Part shown: positions 27,503 to 36,086 of the stretch, in pieces
How positions within the stretch are numbered: position 1 is the first letter of the stretch
Layout of the letters: the number at the start of each line of letters is the position of its first letter
Assembly (NCBI RefSeq): GCF_003362725.1
Contig: NZ_QKTV01000004.1
Span: forward strand, 186,001 to 250,000
Reading direction: 5' to 3'
DNA from: Winogradskyella aurantiaca
Lineage (GTDB): Bacteria; Bacteroidota; Bacteroidia; Flavobacteriales; Flavobacteriaceae
Length of the DNA: 64,000 nucleotides
Translations under genes and position numbers: made by a program
Notes under the pieces: model-generated
The model's database searches: none
What the model saw: only the letters and a program-made list of their open reading frames with translations
What the model was told of the DNA's origin: nothing

Positions 27503-27510
27503 GTCAAATC
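27503..27510 (+). promoter_or_regulatory. Anti-aptamer sequence GTCAAATC of the metK leader
   Basis: GTCAAATC is the exact complement of GATTTGAC (27437-27444) in the SAM-II core, and it ends 20 nt before the metK ATG. Without SAM the pairing could break the aptamer; with SAM the segment is released. It is a likely switching element, though the direction of the effect on translation cannot be read from sequence. Confidence 0.6.
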
Positions 27511-27530
27511 TTTCACAGAAAAATAGTTTT

Positions 27531-28784
27531 ATGGCGTATTTATTTACTTCAGAAAGTGTTTCTGAAGGTCACCCGGATAAAGTAGCAGATCAAATTAGTG
27601 ATGCTTTAATTGATAACTTTTTAGCCTTTGACCCTGAGTCTAAAGTAGCTTGCGAAACCCTTGTAACAACAGGTCAAGTAGTACTCGCTGGTGAGGTGAA
27701 TTCTAAAACCTATCTGGACGTACAAAAAATTGCCAGAGACACCATTCATAAAATCGGCTATACTAAAGGGGAATATATGTTCGATAGCCATTCGTGTGGT
27801 GTTCTTTCAGCAATTCACGAGCAATCACCAGATATTAATCAAGGGGTTGATCGTGGAAGTAAAGAAGAGCAAGGAGCAGGTGATCAAGGAATGATGTTTG
27901 GCTATGCTACTAATGAGACTAACAACTACATGCCTTTGGCATTAGACATCTCTCATTTAATTCTAAAAGAATTAGCCGAATTAAGACGTGAAAATAACGA
28001 GATTACTTATTTAAGACCTGATTCTAAAAGTCAGGTGACCATAGAATACTCAGATGACAATACCCCTCAGCGAATTGATGCCATTGTAGTTTCAACTCAG
28101 CATGATGATTTTGATACAGATGAGGCCATGCTTGATAAGATTAGAACTGACATCAAAGAAATTCTTATTCCGCGTGTTATCGCTAAGGTTCCAGATCACA
28201 TCAAGCCGTTATTCACTAATGAAATTACCTATCATATTAACCCAACAGGAAAGTTTGTAATTGGGGGGCCGCATGGCGACACAGGATTAACAGGACGTAA
28301 GATCATTGTAGATACCTATGGTGGAAAAGGTGCTCATGGTGGGGGGGCTTTTTCAGGAAAAGATCCAAGTAAGGTAGACCGAAGTGCAGCCTATGCCACA
28401 AGACATATTGCTAAAAATCTGGTCGCAGCCGGATTATGTGAGGAAGTATTGGTACAGGTGTCTTATGCTATTGGTGTTGTAGAACCCATGGGAATATTTA
28501 TTGATACTTACGGAACTTGTGAATTAAACCTTACTGATGGCGAAATTGCTGAAAAAGTGTCTAATATTTTTGACATGAGACCCGCAGCTATCGAGGAGCG
28601 TTTAAAACTACGCCAACCTATGTATAGTGAAACAGCGGCCTATGGTCACATGGGAAGAAACCATGAAATAGTTTCTAAGACTTTTGAGCAACCAAACGGT
28701 GAAAGCAAGACAATGGATGTGGAATTATTTACCTGGGAGAAACTAGATTATGTTGATGAGGTTAAAGCGGCATTTGACTTGTAA
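27531..28784 (+). CDS. metK: S-adenosylmethionine synthetase
   Basis: 417 residues from the ATG at 27531 ([26 protein letters not shown] begins the protein). The frame is open upstream to 27468, but that segment overlaps the riboswitch and lacks family similarity. Signatures [12 protein letters not shown] and [16 protein letters not shown] are intact. It makes SAM from methionine and ATP, the end product sensed by both neighbouring riboswitches. Confidence 0.98.
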   Translation: MAYLFTSESVSEGHPDKVADQISDALIDNFLAFDPESKVACETLVTTGQVVLAGEVNSKTYLDVQKIARDTIHKIGYTKGEYMFDSHSCGVLSAIHEQSPDINQGVDRGSKEEQGAGDQGMMFGYATNETNNYMPLALDISHLILKELAELRRENNEITYLRPDSKSQVTIEYSDDNTPQRIDAIVVSTQHDDFDTDEAMLDKIRTDIKEILIPRVIAKVPDHIKPLFTNEITYHINPTGKFVIGGPHGDTGLTGRKIIVDTYGGKGAHGGGAFSGKDPSKVDRSAAYATRHIAKNLVAAGLCEEVLVQVSYAIGVVEPMGIFIDTYGTCELNLTDGEIAEKVSNIFDMRPAAIEERLKLRQPMYSETAAYGHMGRNHEIVSKTFEQPNGESKTMDVELFTWEKLDYVDEVKAAFDL

Positions 28785-28808
28785 TACCGAATTACAATCT
28801 CCAAAAAT

Positions 28809-28846
28809 AAATACCTTAATATTTCAAATGTTAAGGTATTTTTTTG
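28809..28846 (+). terminator. Intrinsic terminator of metK
   Basis: Stem AAATACCTTAA / TTAAGGTATTT (28809-28819 and 28831-28841) followed by a T run to 28845. Confidence 0.9.
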
Positions 28847-28945
28847 AACATAAAAGTCTGGTTATGAAAAATACTACAAAAAATTAACCAAAAAAGGGAC
28901 AGAATGGTTAATTTGCAGTACTAATAACCAATCACTTATCACCAA

Positions 28946-30793
28946 ATGAAATCCTCTAAGTTTTTGTGTGTAGGTATATTCACCGCTATTTTGATAATAA
29001 TCTCTTGTCAAAGAGATGATGATTTCTCTGGAGGAACTGACCAACTAGAATCAATACCAGAAACCTTTAGTGAGTATTTTGGGGATGAGGTTTCTAGAGA
29101 CTTTTTAGGCACAGTTATCGACAAGAATAACAACCCCATTGAAGGAGTAACTATCACTGTCGGTAATCAATCAGTAACTACAGATATCAATGGAACCTTC
29201 ATCCTTAATGAGGCATCGGTTCATCAGCGTTTTGGATATCTAAAAGCTGAAAAAGCTGGATATATACATGCATCAAGAAGCATGGTCCCTTCAAATGGAT
29301 TCAACAAAATTAACATAATGATGTTGGAAGCGAATGTTGTCGGTACTGTGATCAGCGGAAGTATGAGCACTGTCGCCTTACCAAATGGAAGCTCTGTTAG
29401 TTTTGAAGGTGAATTTATTACTTCTGACGGTAATCCTTACTCAGGTTCCGTTGATGTCATCATGCACCATTTAGACCCTACCGACCAAGATATGGAATTA
29501 CAGATGCCAGGTATGCTTTATGCCCAAAATGACGATGGCGCGGAAAGAATGCTTCAGACTTTAGGAATGTTAGCAGTTGAGCTAAGAGGTTCAAATGGTG
29601 AAGAATTAAATATAGCACAAGACTCCTTTTCCGAAATAAAAATACCAGTTGACAACAGCCTATTACAAACTGCACCAAACTCCATCCCTTTGTGGTATTT
29701 TGATGAAAGTGGTGGCTATTGGAAAGAAGAAGGTGAAGCTACTTTAAATGGCAATGTATATACTGGTCAAGTATCGCATTTTTCTTTTTGGAATTGCGAC
29801 ATTCCAGTTGAAACCGTCAATCTTTGTGTGTTAACCACAGACCAAGAAGACAACCCTATTGGAAATTTAGTAGTATCGGTTTCAAGCAATTCCTATGGGA
29901 CAACGAGTAGCCTAACTAATACCAATGGAACAATATGCGGTCTTGTACCAAAAAACGAAAATCTAGAATTAAATATTTTCAATAACGACATATGTGGTGA
30001 TGCACCAATTTACACTCAAAGTATTGGTCCGTTTACTACAGACTCCAACATTACCATCATTATCCCAGACGATCCAGATATTATTTACGAGACGGTAACT
30101 GGAATATTTAATGATTGTGATGGTAATCCCGTGACAGAAGGATATGTTCAGCTGACCTATGGTAACCAAACCTATGTTGACCTAGTGGATGATGGAATCT
30201 TTGAAATCAAACTTTCAAGATGTTCCAATGACAATACCTTCTCAATTACTGGAACCGACTATACAAATCTACAGTCTACATCAGAAATTAATTACACCTT
30301 TACAACTCCAACCACCAATATTGGAACTATATCGGCCTGTAATTCCATTGACGAATTTATATATATCAACATAGACAATAGTATCACTTATACATTTGAT
30401 AGCAATAATTTAAATTTTTCATTTAACTGGGCCTCCTTTATCGAAAATGACTCTACTTGGAACTATGGCCCACAAATAGAAGTTTTTGCCATAAACAACG
30501 AATTTGATTTTCGAATTGAAGGATTCCTAAATAAGTCCAGCTATTTAAGAACATACATTTACAACTACCCTTATCCCATTTACGGCGGTGATATTGTTCC
30601 TGATGGGTTTTTCATTTTTATGCCTTGGACTGATTTCGATATTTCAGGATCGAATAACAATATTATATTTAACCTAACCACTTTAGGAGAGATTGGAGAA
30701 TATATAGATATAAATTTCAGTGGAGATTATGAAGATTCAATTGGCAACATTCACACCATTAATGGAGTAGTGCATATGTTACGGGATTACTAA
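28946..30793 (+). CDS. Surface lipoprotein with carboxypeptidase-regulatory-like domain
   Basis: 615 residues. A lipoprotein signal ends at the lipobox IISC (about residue 21), followed by QRDDD, the kind of acidic stretch after the lipid cysteine that is linked to surface export of lipoproteins in Bacteroidota. Residues about 52-125 form a carboxypeptidase regulatory-like Ig fold (GTVIDKNNNPIEGVTITVGNQSVTTDINGTFIL). A larger domain with SVDVIMHHLDPTD and LGMLAVELRG follows, then further Ig-like repeats with conserved cysteines. No catalytic motif is visible. Upstream, TTAACC (28884) and GGTTAA (28906) form a spaced inverted repeat. Function unknown. Confidence 0.78.
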   Translation: MKSSKFLCVGIFTAILIIISCQRDDDFSGGTDQLESIPETFSEYFGDEVSRDFLGTVIDKNNNPIEGVTITVGNQSVTTDINGTFILNEASVHQRFGYLKAEKAGYIHASRSMVPSNGFNKINIMMLEANVVGTVISGSMSTVALPNGSSVSFEGEFITSDGNPYSGSVDVIMHHLDPTDQDMELQMPGMLYAQNDDGAERMLQTLGMLAVELRGSNGEELNIAQDSFSEIKIPVDNSLLQTAPNSIPLWYFDESGGYWKEEGEATLNGNVYTGQVSHFSFWNCDIPVETVNLCVLTTDQEDNPIGNLVVSVSSNSYGTTSSLTNTNGTICGLVPKNENLELNIFNNDICGDAPIYTQSIGPFTTDSNITIIIPDDPDIIYETVTGIFNDCDGNPVTEGYVQLTYGNQTYVDLVDDGIFEIKLSRCSNDNTFSITGTDYTNLQSTSEINYTFTTPTTNIGTISACNSIDEFIYINIDNSITYTFDSNNLNFSFNWASFIENDSTWNYGPQIEVFAINNEFDFRIEGFLNKSSYLRTYIYNYPYPIYGGDIVPDGFFIFMPWTDFDISGSNNNIIFNLTTLGEIGEYIDINFSGDYEDSIGNIHTINGVVHMLRDY

Positions 30794-30913
30794 GCAACTC
30801 TTTATGCAATGATTTGTACTAATCCTTTATAATTTATTACATCTATTTGAAAATGAGATTAAATAGTATTATTAAATTTTAATTATTGCTATAAGAATCT
30901 ATTGTAGAAACAT

Positions 30914-30947
30914 AAAAAAAGCCTCTTTTACAAAGAGGCTTTTTTTT
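30914..30947. terminator. Bidirectional terminator between convergent genes
   Basis: Stem GCCTCTTT/AAAGAGGC with loop TAC, an A-run before and a T-run after, so it works on both strands. It serves the lipoprotein gene on the left and the outer-membrane barrel gene on the right. Confidence 0.93.
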
Positions 30948-30966
30948 AATGCTTTTATATAATCTA

Positions 30967-33687
30967 CTACAAAGTATAAGTAGCTCTCAAAGACAAAAAT
31001 CGCGGTTGTATAAAGTATTCGCTAATATTAACAAAGTTGTCATTAGTACTAGTGGTTATTCTTGACTGAGTATTTAACAGGTTGGTTGCTCTCAATTGAA
31101 ACTCCCAATTAGCGTCTCGATTTTTTCTATAGGAAATAGAGGCATTCCAAATATCGAATGCATTCGCTTCCCCTGACGTACTAACTCTTGAATAAGCATA
31201 GTCTGATCTTATTGTAACAGAATCCCATATGTAGGCATCAAAATCAATCGTAGGTGCATTAGTTATAACCGTCGTTTTGTTCTCCCCTTGATTAGCGTCC
31301 TGAATACTATAGCGGTAACGGAAACTCACATTTGGTGCCTCTCTAAAGTTTGTACGAATACCCGGTGTATAGGTCTGTACAAAAGTTTCATTGATTGAAG
31401 GCACATCCACAAATTCATCTATCTGATCGTCAAATTCCTGAATGATTTGAGTAAACTTGCTGTAGTTCAAATTAACCCCAAGTTCACCCCTAATTTTCCC
31501 CCAGGTTCTTTGGTAACGACCAAATGCCGTTAAAGTCTCATCTAAAAAGGGTGAGTTAAAAAAGGTTGTTCTTCTAACTACATTATCAAAGAAACTTGTA
31601 ATGTTTCTAATCTGGTCTACACGATTGCTGTAGTTAATGACCGCAAATATGTTAGTGAAATTAAAAAGGTTAAAATTCCTGTAAGTAAGATTTAAGTTTT
31701 GTGATAAACCATTTTCTAATGTTGGATTACCAAACGTTGGATTATTCAGGTTGGTTAATACATAACCTTGAGCCAATCGCGTCACATCCGTAAACTGATT
31801 GGTCATGTTATACCTAAAGGTTAAGGTCTCACTATTTTTAATCTGATATCTAATTTCGACCTCTGGAAGTACCCTATAGAAGTCTTCACCAAACTTCTCG
31901 CCAAACTGGAAGTTATTATTACCATAAGCATGAAGGGAGACCGCCGGTGCAAACGTAAATTTCCCCACCTTTGCTGTATAGCGCGCACCCAAATAAATAT
32001 CACTGAAGGTGTAACGCACATCATTGATCGTCGTATTACCATCTATCGGCATAGGATCAAATACTGTCCCATTTTCTAAAGTTTGGAATAGTCTAGAGTC
32101 AAAATCCTGACGGTTATAAATTGTCCCAAAAAACAGATTTAAATTACTTTTAGTGTTGAGAACGTTATAATAATCCACCTTGGCATCAAGCTGGTTGGTA
32201 CGGACCATACGTTCTTGGGTTAAATCATATAATTCTTGATTTCTATCCAATCCTAATAACGTCGCTGTATTCTGATAATTGGTAGTATCAACAACTGCAT
32301 TATAGAATGGATCCTCGTTTTGGAATAAATGTTGAGCCTCAACAGCAAAAATGTGCTTCTCATTTAAGGTAAAGTAGTAGTTGAGATTTTGATTGATACT
32401 GTAGGGATCATTCTTTTCCTCTTCAATTGATTCACCAATGACAGACGAATTAGAGATTTGATCTTGTCGTTCTCTTGTAATACGTCCAAGCACATCATAA
32501 TCAATTTGATTGTTGAAATTAGGATTTATCGCTGCACTAAGTTTTAATAGTCCTGCGTCATTGGCTTGATCTGTTTCAGACTCAGTGATTTCTTCCCCTC
32601 TATCATTGGTAAATGTTCGAATTTCATTTTGACCAATTTCCACTCTCGATCTATTGTAAATCGCGAAGCCACTTAGATCTACTATCTCACTAGGTGAATA
32701 GCTAAAATTCGTAGCAAGCAATTGCGTCTCTATTCGCTCCGCCTGATTGTTCTGAAGGCTTAAAAAGCCAAGTCCATTATTCCCAATATTTAAATCAGTT
32801 CCACTATTTCTACTTGGAGCTCTAAATCCTCCACCAAATCCCCTAAGGTCACGACCAGTTAAGGCAGGTTCACCTAGATTATTGGCATCAGCGATAATAT
32901 TAATACTACCCTTCGGGCTGTAGTAAAACAATTTGGGTTGCACAATATACAGACCTTCATCAGGGGACGTTCCAACTCCAGCGGTAACATCTCCAAACCA
33001 GAAATTAGTTTTACCTTCCTTAAGTTTGATATTAATAGCCACATTATTTTGATTATTTCTAACCCCACTCAACTGGCGTTGCTCAGAATAATTTTTAAGT
33101 ACCTCAATTTTATCTACAACATTAGAAGGGATGTTTTTGGTGGCTAGTTTGGTATCCCCATCAAAGAAGTCCTTACCTTCAACCATAACCTTTTGCACCA
33201 CTTGTCCTTCTACCTCAATTTGTCCATCTTCATTAATCTCAACCCCAGGTAATTTTTCGAGGACATCTTCCAGTTTTCGCTCAGATCCATTTTTAAAGGA
33301 ATCCGCATTATAAATAAGCGTGTCTCCCTTGACGGTTACAGGCATTTCATAGGTTAATTCAACGGCATCTAGCGCATTGTCTAATTGCATTTGAAAATCC
33401 TTAGTTATATCTGCTTCTTTAGTGGTAACTATTTCTTCAATAGTTTTTAACCCAATCGCTGTTACTTGAACTTTATAAGAACCATTCTTCCCTAATGACA
33501 AGACATATTTTCCTTTATCATTAGTGATTCCGTAAGATTCGAGCCCACCAGTCTCCTGATTAATCGCAATAACATTGGCTAGCTCTAGAGGTGTACCGAT
33601 ACTATCTTTGACAACTCCGGTCATTTTAACTTGGGCGTAGGACCATCCTGTAACGCACAAAAGCGTCACGAGTAATATTCGTTTCAT
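30967..33687 (-). CDS. TonB-dependent-receptor-like outer-membrane barrel with carboxypeptidase-regulatory domain
   Basis: 906 residues. A signal peptide (MKRILLVTLLCVTGWSYAQ) precedes a carboxypeptidase regulatory-like domain (about 22-110), a plug-like region (GSERKLEDVLEKLPGVEINEDGQIEVEGQ split over residues 130-165; DKIEVLKNY near 193) and a long beta-barrel ending in ...SLRATYTL. The pattern fits the outer-membrane protein beta-barrel family (PF14905) often annotated as TonB-dependent receptor. I see no obvious TonB box, and the substrate is unknown. Two GLPGLI genes upstream on the same strand are a recurrent partner set. Confidence 0.85.
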   Translation of the reverse strand: MKRILLVTLLCVTGWSYAQVKMTGVVKDSIGTPLELANVIAINQETGGLESYGITNDKGKYVLSLGKNGSYKVQVTAIGLKTIEEIVTTKEADITKDFQMQLDNALDAVELTYEMPVTVKGDTLIYNADSFKNGSERKLEDVLEKLPGVEINEDGQIEVEGQVVQKVMVEGKDFFDGDTKLATKNIPSNVVDKIEVLKNYSEQRQLSGVRNNQNNVAINIKLKEGKTNFWFGDVTAGVGTSPDEGLYIVQPKLFYYSPKGSINIIADANNLGEPALTGRDLRGFGGGFRAPSRNSGTDLNIGNNGLGFLSLQNNQAERIETQLLATNFSYSPSEIVDLSGFAIYNRSRVEIGQNEIRTFTNDRGEEITESETDQANDAGLLKLSAAINPNFNNQIDYDVLGRITRERQDQISNSSVIGESIEEEKNDPYSINQNLNYYFTLNEKHIFAVEAQHLFQNEDPFYNAVVDTTNYQNTATLLGLDRNQELYDLTQERMVRTNQLDAKVDYYNVLNTKSNLNLFFGTIYNRQDFDSRLFQTLENGTVFDPMPIDGNTTINDVRYTFSDIYLGARYTAKVGKFTFAPAVSLHAYGNNNFQFGEKFGEDFYRVLPEVEIRYQIKNSETLTFRYNMTNQFTDVTRLAQGYVLTNLNNPTFGNPTLENGLSQNLNLTYRNFNLFNFTNIFAVINYSNRVDQIRNITSFFDNVVRRTTFFNSPFLDETLTAFGRYQRTWGKIRGELGVNLNYSKFTQIIQEFDDQIDEFVDVPSINETFVQTYTPGIRTNFREAPNVSFRYRYSIQDANQGENKTTVITNAPTIDFDAYIWDSVTIRSDYAYSRVSTSGEANAFDIWNASISYRKNRDANWEFQLRATNLLNTQSRITTSTNDNFVNISEYFIQPRFLSLRATYTL

Positions 33688-33727
33688 TTATGGTTTATTG
33701 ATTAATAAGTGTGCTGACAACCAAGTG

Positions 33728-34588
33728 TTATCCGCGGCGTCTGCCTCGGTTATTACGGAATTCTTCCATTTTACTTGTAATTGTCTGTTTGTATTCTGAC
33801 TTGGTAATTTCTTTACCTCTCTTAGGTGCTTCTATTTCAATTTTTTCCTCTGGATTCATAACAATCTTGGAACACAACATTGTTGTATTTCCGGCGCTTA
33901 CCTCCAAAATTAATCCTGGTAACCCCCAGTACTCCAAAGGTCCGTGACTTACAGGAATCTGTGGTGAGTACCATGCCTCCACCTGTGTCATCGCCACCAT
34001 TTCTTCTACTTCAGGCTCCTGTCCAAGAGCCTTGAGCGAATCAACTTCTTGCTGCCGTCTTTGGGTGGCACGCATTTCGTTCCATGAGAATGTGTACCAG
34101 TTTAATTGTTCAGTTGGAATAGAGGCTGTGGCCTTAAAACACATGTAATTTCCAATTTGTTTTGATTCTTTTCCCATAGTCCATTCTATAGGTAATAATT
34201 CGTCTACCACTAAAAATTGCTTGCCATAGAATTCTTGTTCCTGAATTTGAGAATTTGACTTTACGTTTTTATAACTGTCTCCTGCTGAAAAGTTCTTTCC
34301 CCATGAGTTTGTAGCTCCTGACATGGCATCTAATTGTTCTTCCTCATAAAACACAGATTCTGCTTTATTAAAGGTCAACACAAAATTCTTTTCAAGCTGA
34401 CTCTTCATTCGAGCTTCTATTTGTTTTTTCTGTGCTTCGTTTAATCGAGATCCCCATCTTCCAAGATCCATTTTTGTTTTTGAAAAATAGTAGGCTTTGC
34501 CCTGGAATTCCTGGACTGGTTTATTTGTTGATACTAAAAATCCAACAGCAACTATTAAAAGGCTGATTTTTAATGCAATACTTCTCAT
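33728..34588 (-). CDS. GLPGLI family protein (first copy)
   Basis: 286 residues with a hydrophobic signal peptide. The name-giving motif appears as YWGLPGLILEVSAGN near residue 220, followed by CSKIVMNPEEKIEIEAPKRGKEIT. The C-terminus is very basic (NNRGRRRG). GLPGLI proteins are periplasmic or surface proteins of unknown function confined largely to Bacteroidota and commonly encoded beside TonB-type barrels, as here, 40 nt from the barrel gene. It is a diverged duplicate of the next upstream gene. Confidence 0.88.
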   Translation of the reverse strand: MRSIALKISLLIVAVGFLVSTNKPVQEFQGKAYYFSKTKMDLGRWGSRLNEAQKKQIEARMKSQLEKNFVLTFNKAESVFYEEEQLDAMSGATNSWGKNFSAGDSYKNVKSNSQIQEQEFYGKQFLVVDELLPIEWTMGKESKQIGNYMCFKATASIPTEQLNWYTFSWNEMRATQRRQQEVDSLKALGQEPEVEEMVAMTQVEAWYSPQIPVSHGPLEYWGLPGLILEVSAGNTTMLCSKIVMNPEEKIEIEAPKRGKEITKSEYKQTITSKMEEFRNNRGRRRG

Positions 34589-34742
34589 GAGTTTAGTCTA
34601 AATTGGTTAATTTGTTCAACAAAAATAATTAATGTTTAAACAGATGGCCTTGGTTTATCAAAACATTAACAACATTTGTTACCAATAAGACCCTAGTCCT
34701 TGAGGAAGGTTTAAGCTAGAAATACTAAAGCTTTGTTAAAGT

Positions 34743-35597
34743 TTAACCACCAATTCTAATTTGCATTGTTGACCCTCCATCTCCACGTCTAGCGCGAAAT
34801 TGCTCTTGCATTTCTTTCATTTTCTCTTCAGAAATCTCATCAAATTCCTCCTGATTGACTTCTTTTCCTTGAGTTGGTTTTTTTATAGTAACCTTATCCT
34901 CTGGATTCAGTACTATTTTACTACATACAATTTGTTGGTTACCATCATTAAGCTCTAGAATTAACCCTGGGAGACCCTGGTATTGTTCTGGACCATTATT
35001 CACTGGAATTTGAGAAGTGTACCAAGCCGTCACTGTTCTTGTCTCAGTCCTTGTCTTTGGTTCCTCGTCCTCTGGACCATCACCAAAGTTAGCTTCCATG
35101 ATCTCAATTTCCTCTGTATAAGTAGCTTTATAACAAGAATACTCCCCAATAAACTTGGTATCACTTTCTAGTTTCCATTCGCGAACTTCAAGCTGATCCT
35201 TAATTAAAAACATCTTACCCAATAATTCATTTTGGTTAATAAACGAACCTTCCCTTGTATTTTTATAAAGAATGTCAGAACCTCCACCACCAAGTGTCTT
35301 AATCATTACACCTCCCGTTGCCATTTGAGGCTGCGGTGAACTCAATTCTTCGTCCTCTCTATATACAGATTCTTCCTTATTAAAAGTAAGAATGTAAGTT
35401 CTTTCGAATTGCTTTTTGAGCATTTCAGTCATTTGTTTTTGAACCTCAGGAGTCAGACTAGTATGAGTACTGTCTATTTTTAAGTCCACCTTTCTTTTGG
35501 TTTTGTAAGTGGCAACGCCTTGAAAATCTTGGGCATTTAAACCTGAAACACCCAAGACTATAGTAACTATAATTACTCTAATTAATGTGAACATCAT
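34743..35597 (-). CDS. GLPGLI family protein (second copy)
   Basis: 284 residues; either of two adjacent ATGs (35597 or 35594) may be used. A signal peptide ends near GLNAQ. The motif YQGLPGLILELNDGN and the following CSKIVLNPEDKVTIKKPTQGKEV align closely with the neighbour at 33728-34588, so the pair arose by tandem duplication and then diverged in the N-terminal third. The C-terminus is again basic and glycine-rich (RARRGDGG). Confidence 0.88.
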   Translation of the reverse strand: MMFTLIRVIIVTIVLGVSGLNAQDFQGVATYKTKRKVDLKIDSTHTSLTPEVQKQMTEMLKKQFERTYILTFNKEESVYREDEELSSPQPQMATGGVMIKTLGGGGSDILYKNTREGSFINQNELLGKMFLIKDQLEVREWKLESDTKFIGEYSCYKATYTEEIEIMEANFGDGPEDEEPKTRTETRTVTAWYTSQIPVNNGPEQYQGLPGLILELNDGNQQIVCSKIVLNPEDKVTIKKPTQGKEVNQEEFDEISEEKMKEMQEQFRARRGDGGSTMQIRIGG

Positions 35598-35604
35598 TTT
35601 AATG

Positions 35605-35961
35605 TTATTTGTTGTAATAATGTAATGCTGCTTTTCTAATTTTTTTAACCATTTTAATGAATTCCTTGTCGCTCATATCCCCTTTCTCAATCTCATAACT
35701 CATTGTGGAAGGTTTGCCATTAGACATTAGCTCTCCTCTGCAGGTTATTTTAAAGGTGGCTGATTGTCCCCAAGTCAAATCCAATAACTCTTTAATATCA
35801 TCAACTTGAAATGTGGCCTCCAATTCTTCAGCAGAATCAATTGTTATTTCCATTTTAACATCCTCAAAGTTATTTTCAGAATAGCTCACATGCAAATCGT
35901 TTTCCTGAGCAAAAGTTAATACCCCTAATGACAGTCCTAAAATTGTAAATAATTTTTTCAT
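35605..35961 (-). CDS. Small exported protein of unknown function
   Basis: 118 residues with a signal peptide (MKKLFTILGLSLGVLTFAQ). The mature part is acidic (NDLHVSYSENNFEDVKMEITIDSAEELEATFQVDD, shown split) and ends with a basic helix (KMVKKIRKAALHYYNK). It is the first gene of the minus-strand run leading to the GLPGLI pair, only 7 nt upstream of the next start, so co-transcription is likely. It faces away from the histidine kinase gene across a shared 125-nt control region. I do not recognise the family. Confidence 0.8.
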   Translation of the reverse strand: MKKLFTILGLSLGVLTFAQENDLHVSYSENNFEDVKMEITIDSAEELEATFQVDDIKELLDLTWGQSATFKITCRGELMSNGKPSTMSYEIEKGDMSDKEFIKMVKKIRKAALHYYNK

Positions 35962-36021
35962 TTTGTTTTTTGATTTAATTGATTAACGATACAAATATGA
36001 GACAAGCTTTGTTTTCAATGG

Positions 36022-36047
36022 GTTAACGAGTGTTAACTAGTGTTAAC
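36022..36047. promoter_or_regulatory. Three tandem GTTAAC repeats at 10-bp spacing
   Basis: GTTAAC occurs at 36022, 36032 and 36042, each preceded by G or TG and spaced exactly one helical turn. They end 3 nt before the -33-like TTGG of the kinase promoter. OmpR-family regulators, like the one encoded downstream, bind direct repeats with about 10-11 bp period, so autoregulation or control of the divergent operon is plausible. Confidence 0.7.
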
Positions 36048-36050
36048 CGA

Positions 36051-36082
36051 TTGGCATAGAAAGGAGGTAACTACTACTTTTG
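36051..36082 (+). promoter_or_regulatory. Promoter of the histidine kinase/response regulator operon
   Basis: TTGG at 36051-36054 and an exact TAnnTTTG element TACTTTTG at 36075-36082. The ATG at 36087 is only 4 nt further, so the transcript would be leaderless or nearly so. Confidence 0.6.
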
Positions 36083-36086
36083 AGGT

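Larger units (their letters stand above)
26867..27530. other. Intergenic regulatory region between metY and metK
   Basis: This 664-nt gap without protein genes holds, from left to right, a possible expression-platform hairpin, the SAM-I aptamer (minus), a probable minus-strand promoter, a nested inverted repeat of unknown role, a plus-strand promoter and the SAM-II aptamer with its anti-pairing sequence (plus). Confidence 0.85.

Noticed and set aside
27468-27530. An upstream ATG in frame with metK that would add 21 residues
   Set aside because: The added codons overlap the SAM-II pseudoknot and anti-aptamer and do not resemble MetK; the ATG at 27531 begins the conserved [16 protein letters not shown] segment.
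36061-36068. AAGGAGGT as a strong Shine-Dalgarno sequence for the kinase gene
   Set aside because: It lies about 19 nt before the ATG and inside the promoter spacer, so it would probably not be transcribed; Bacteroidota seldom use SD pairing.
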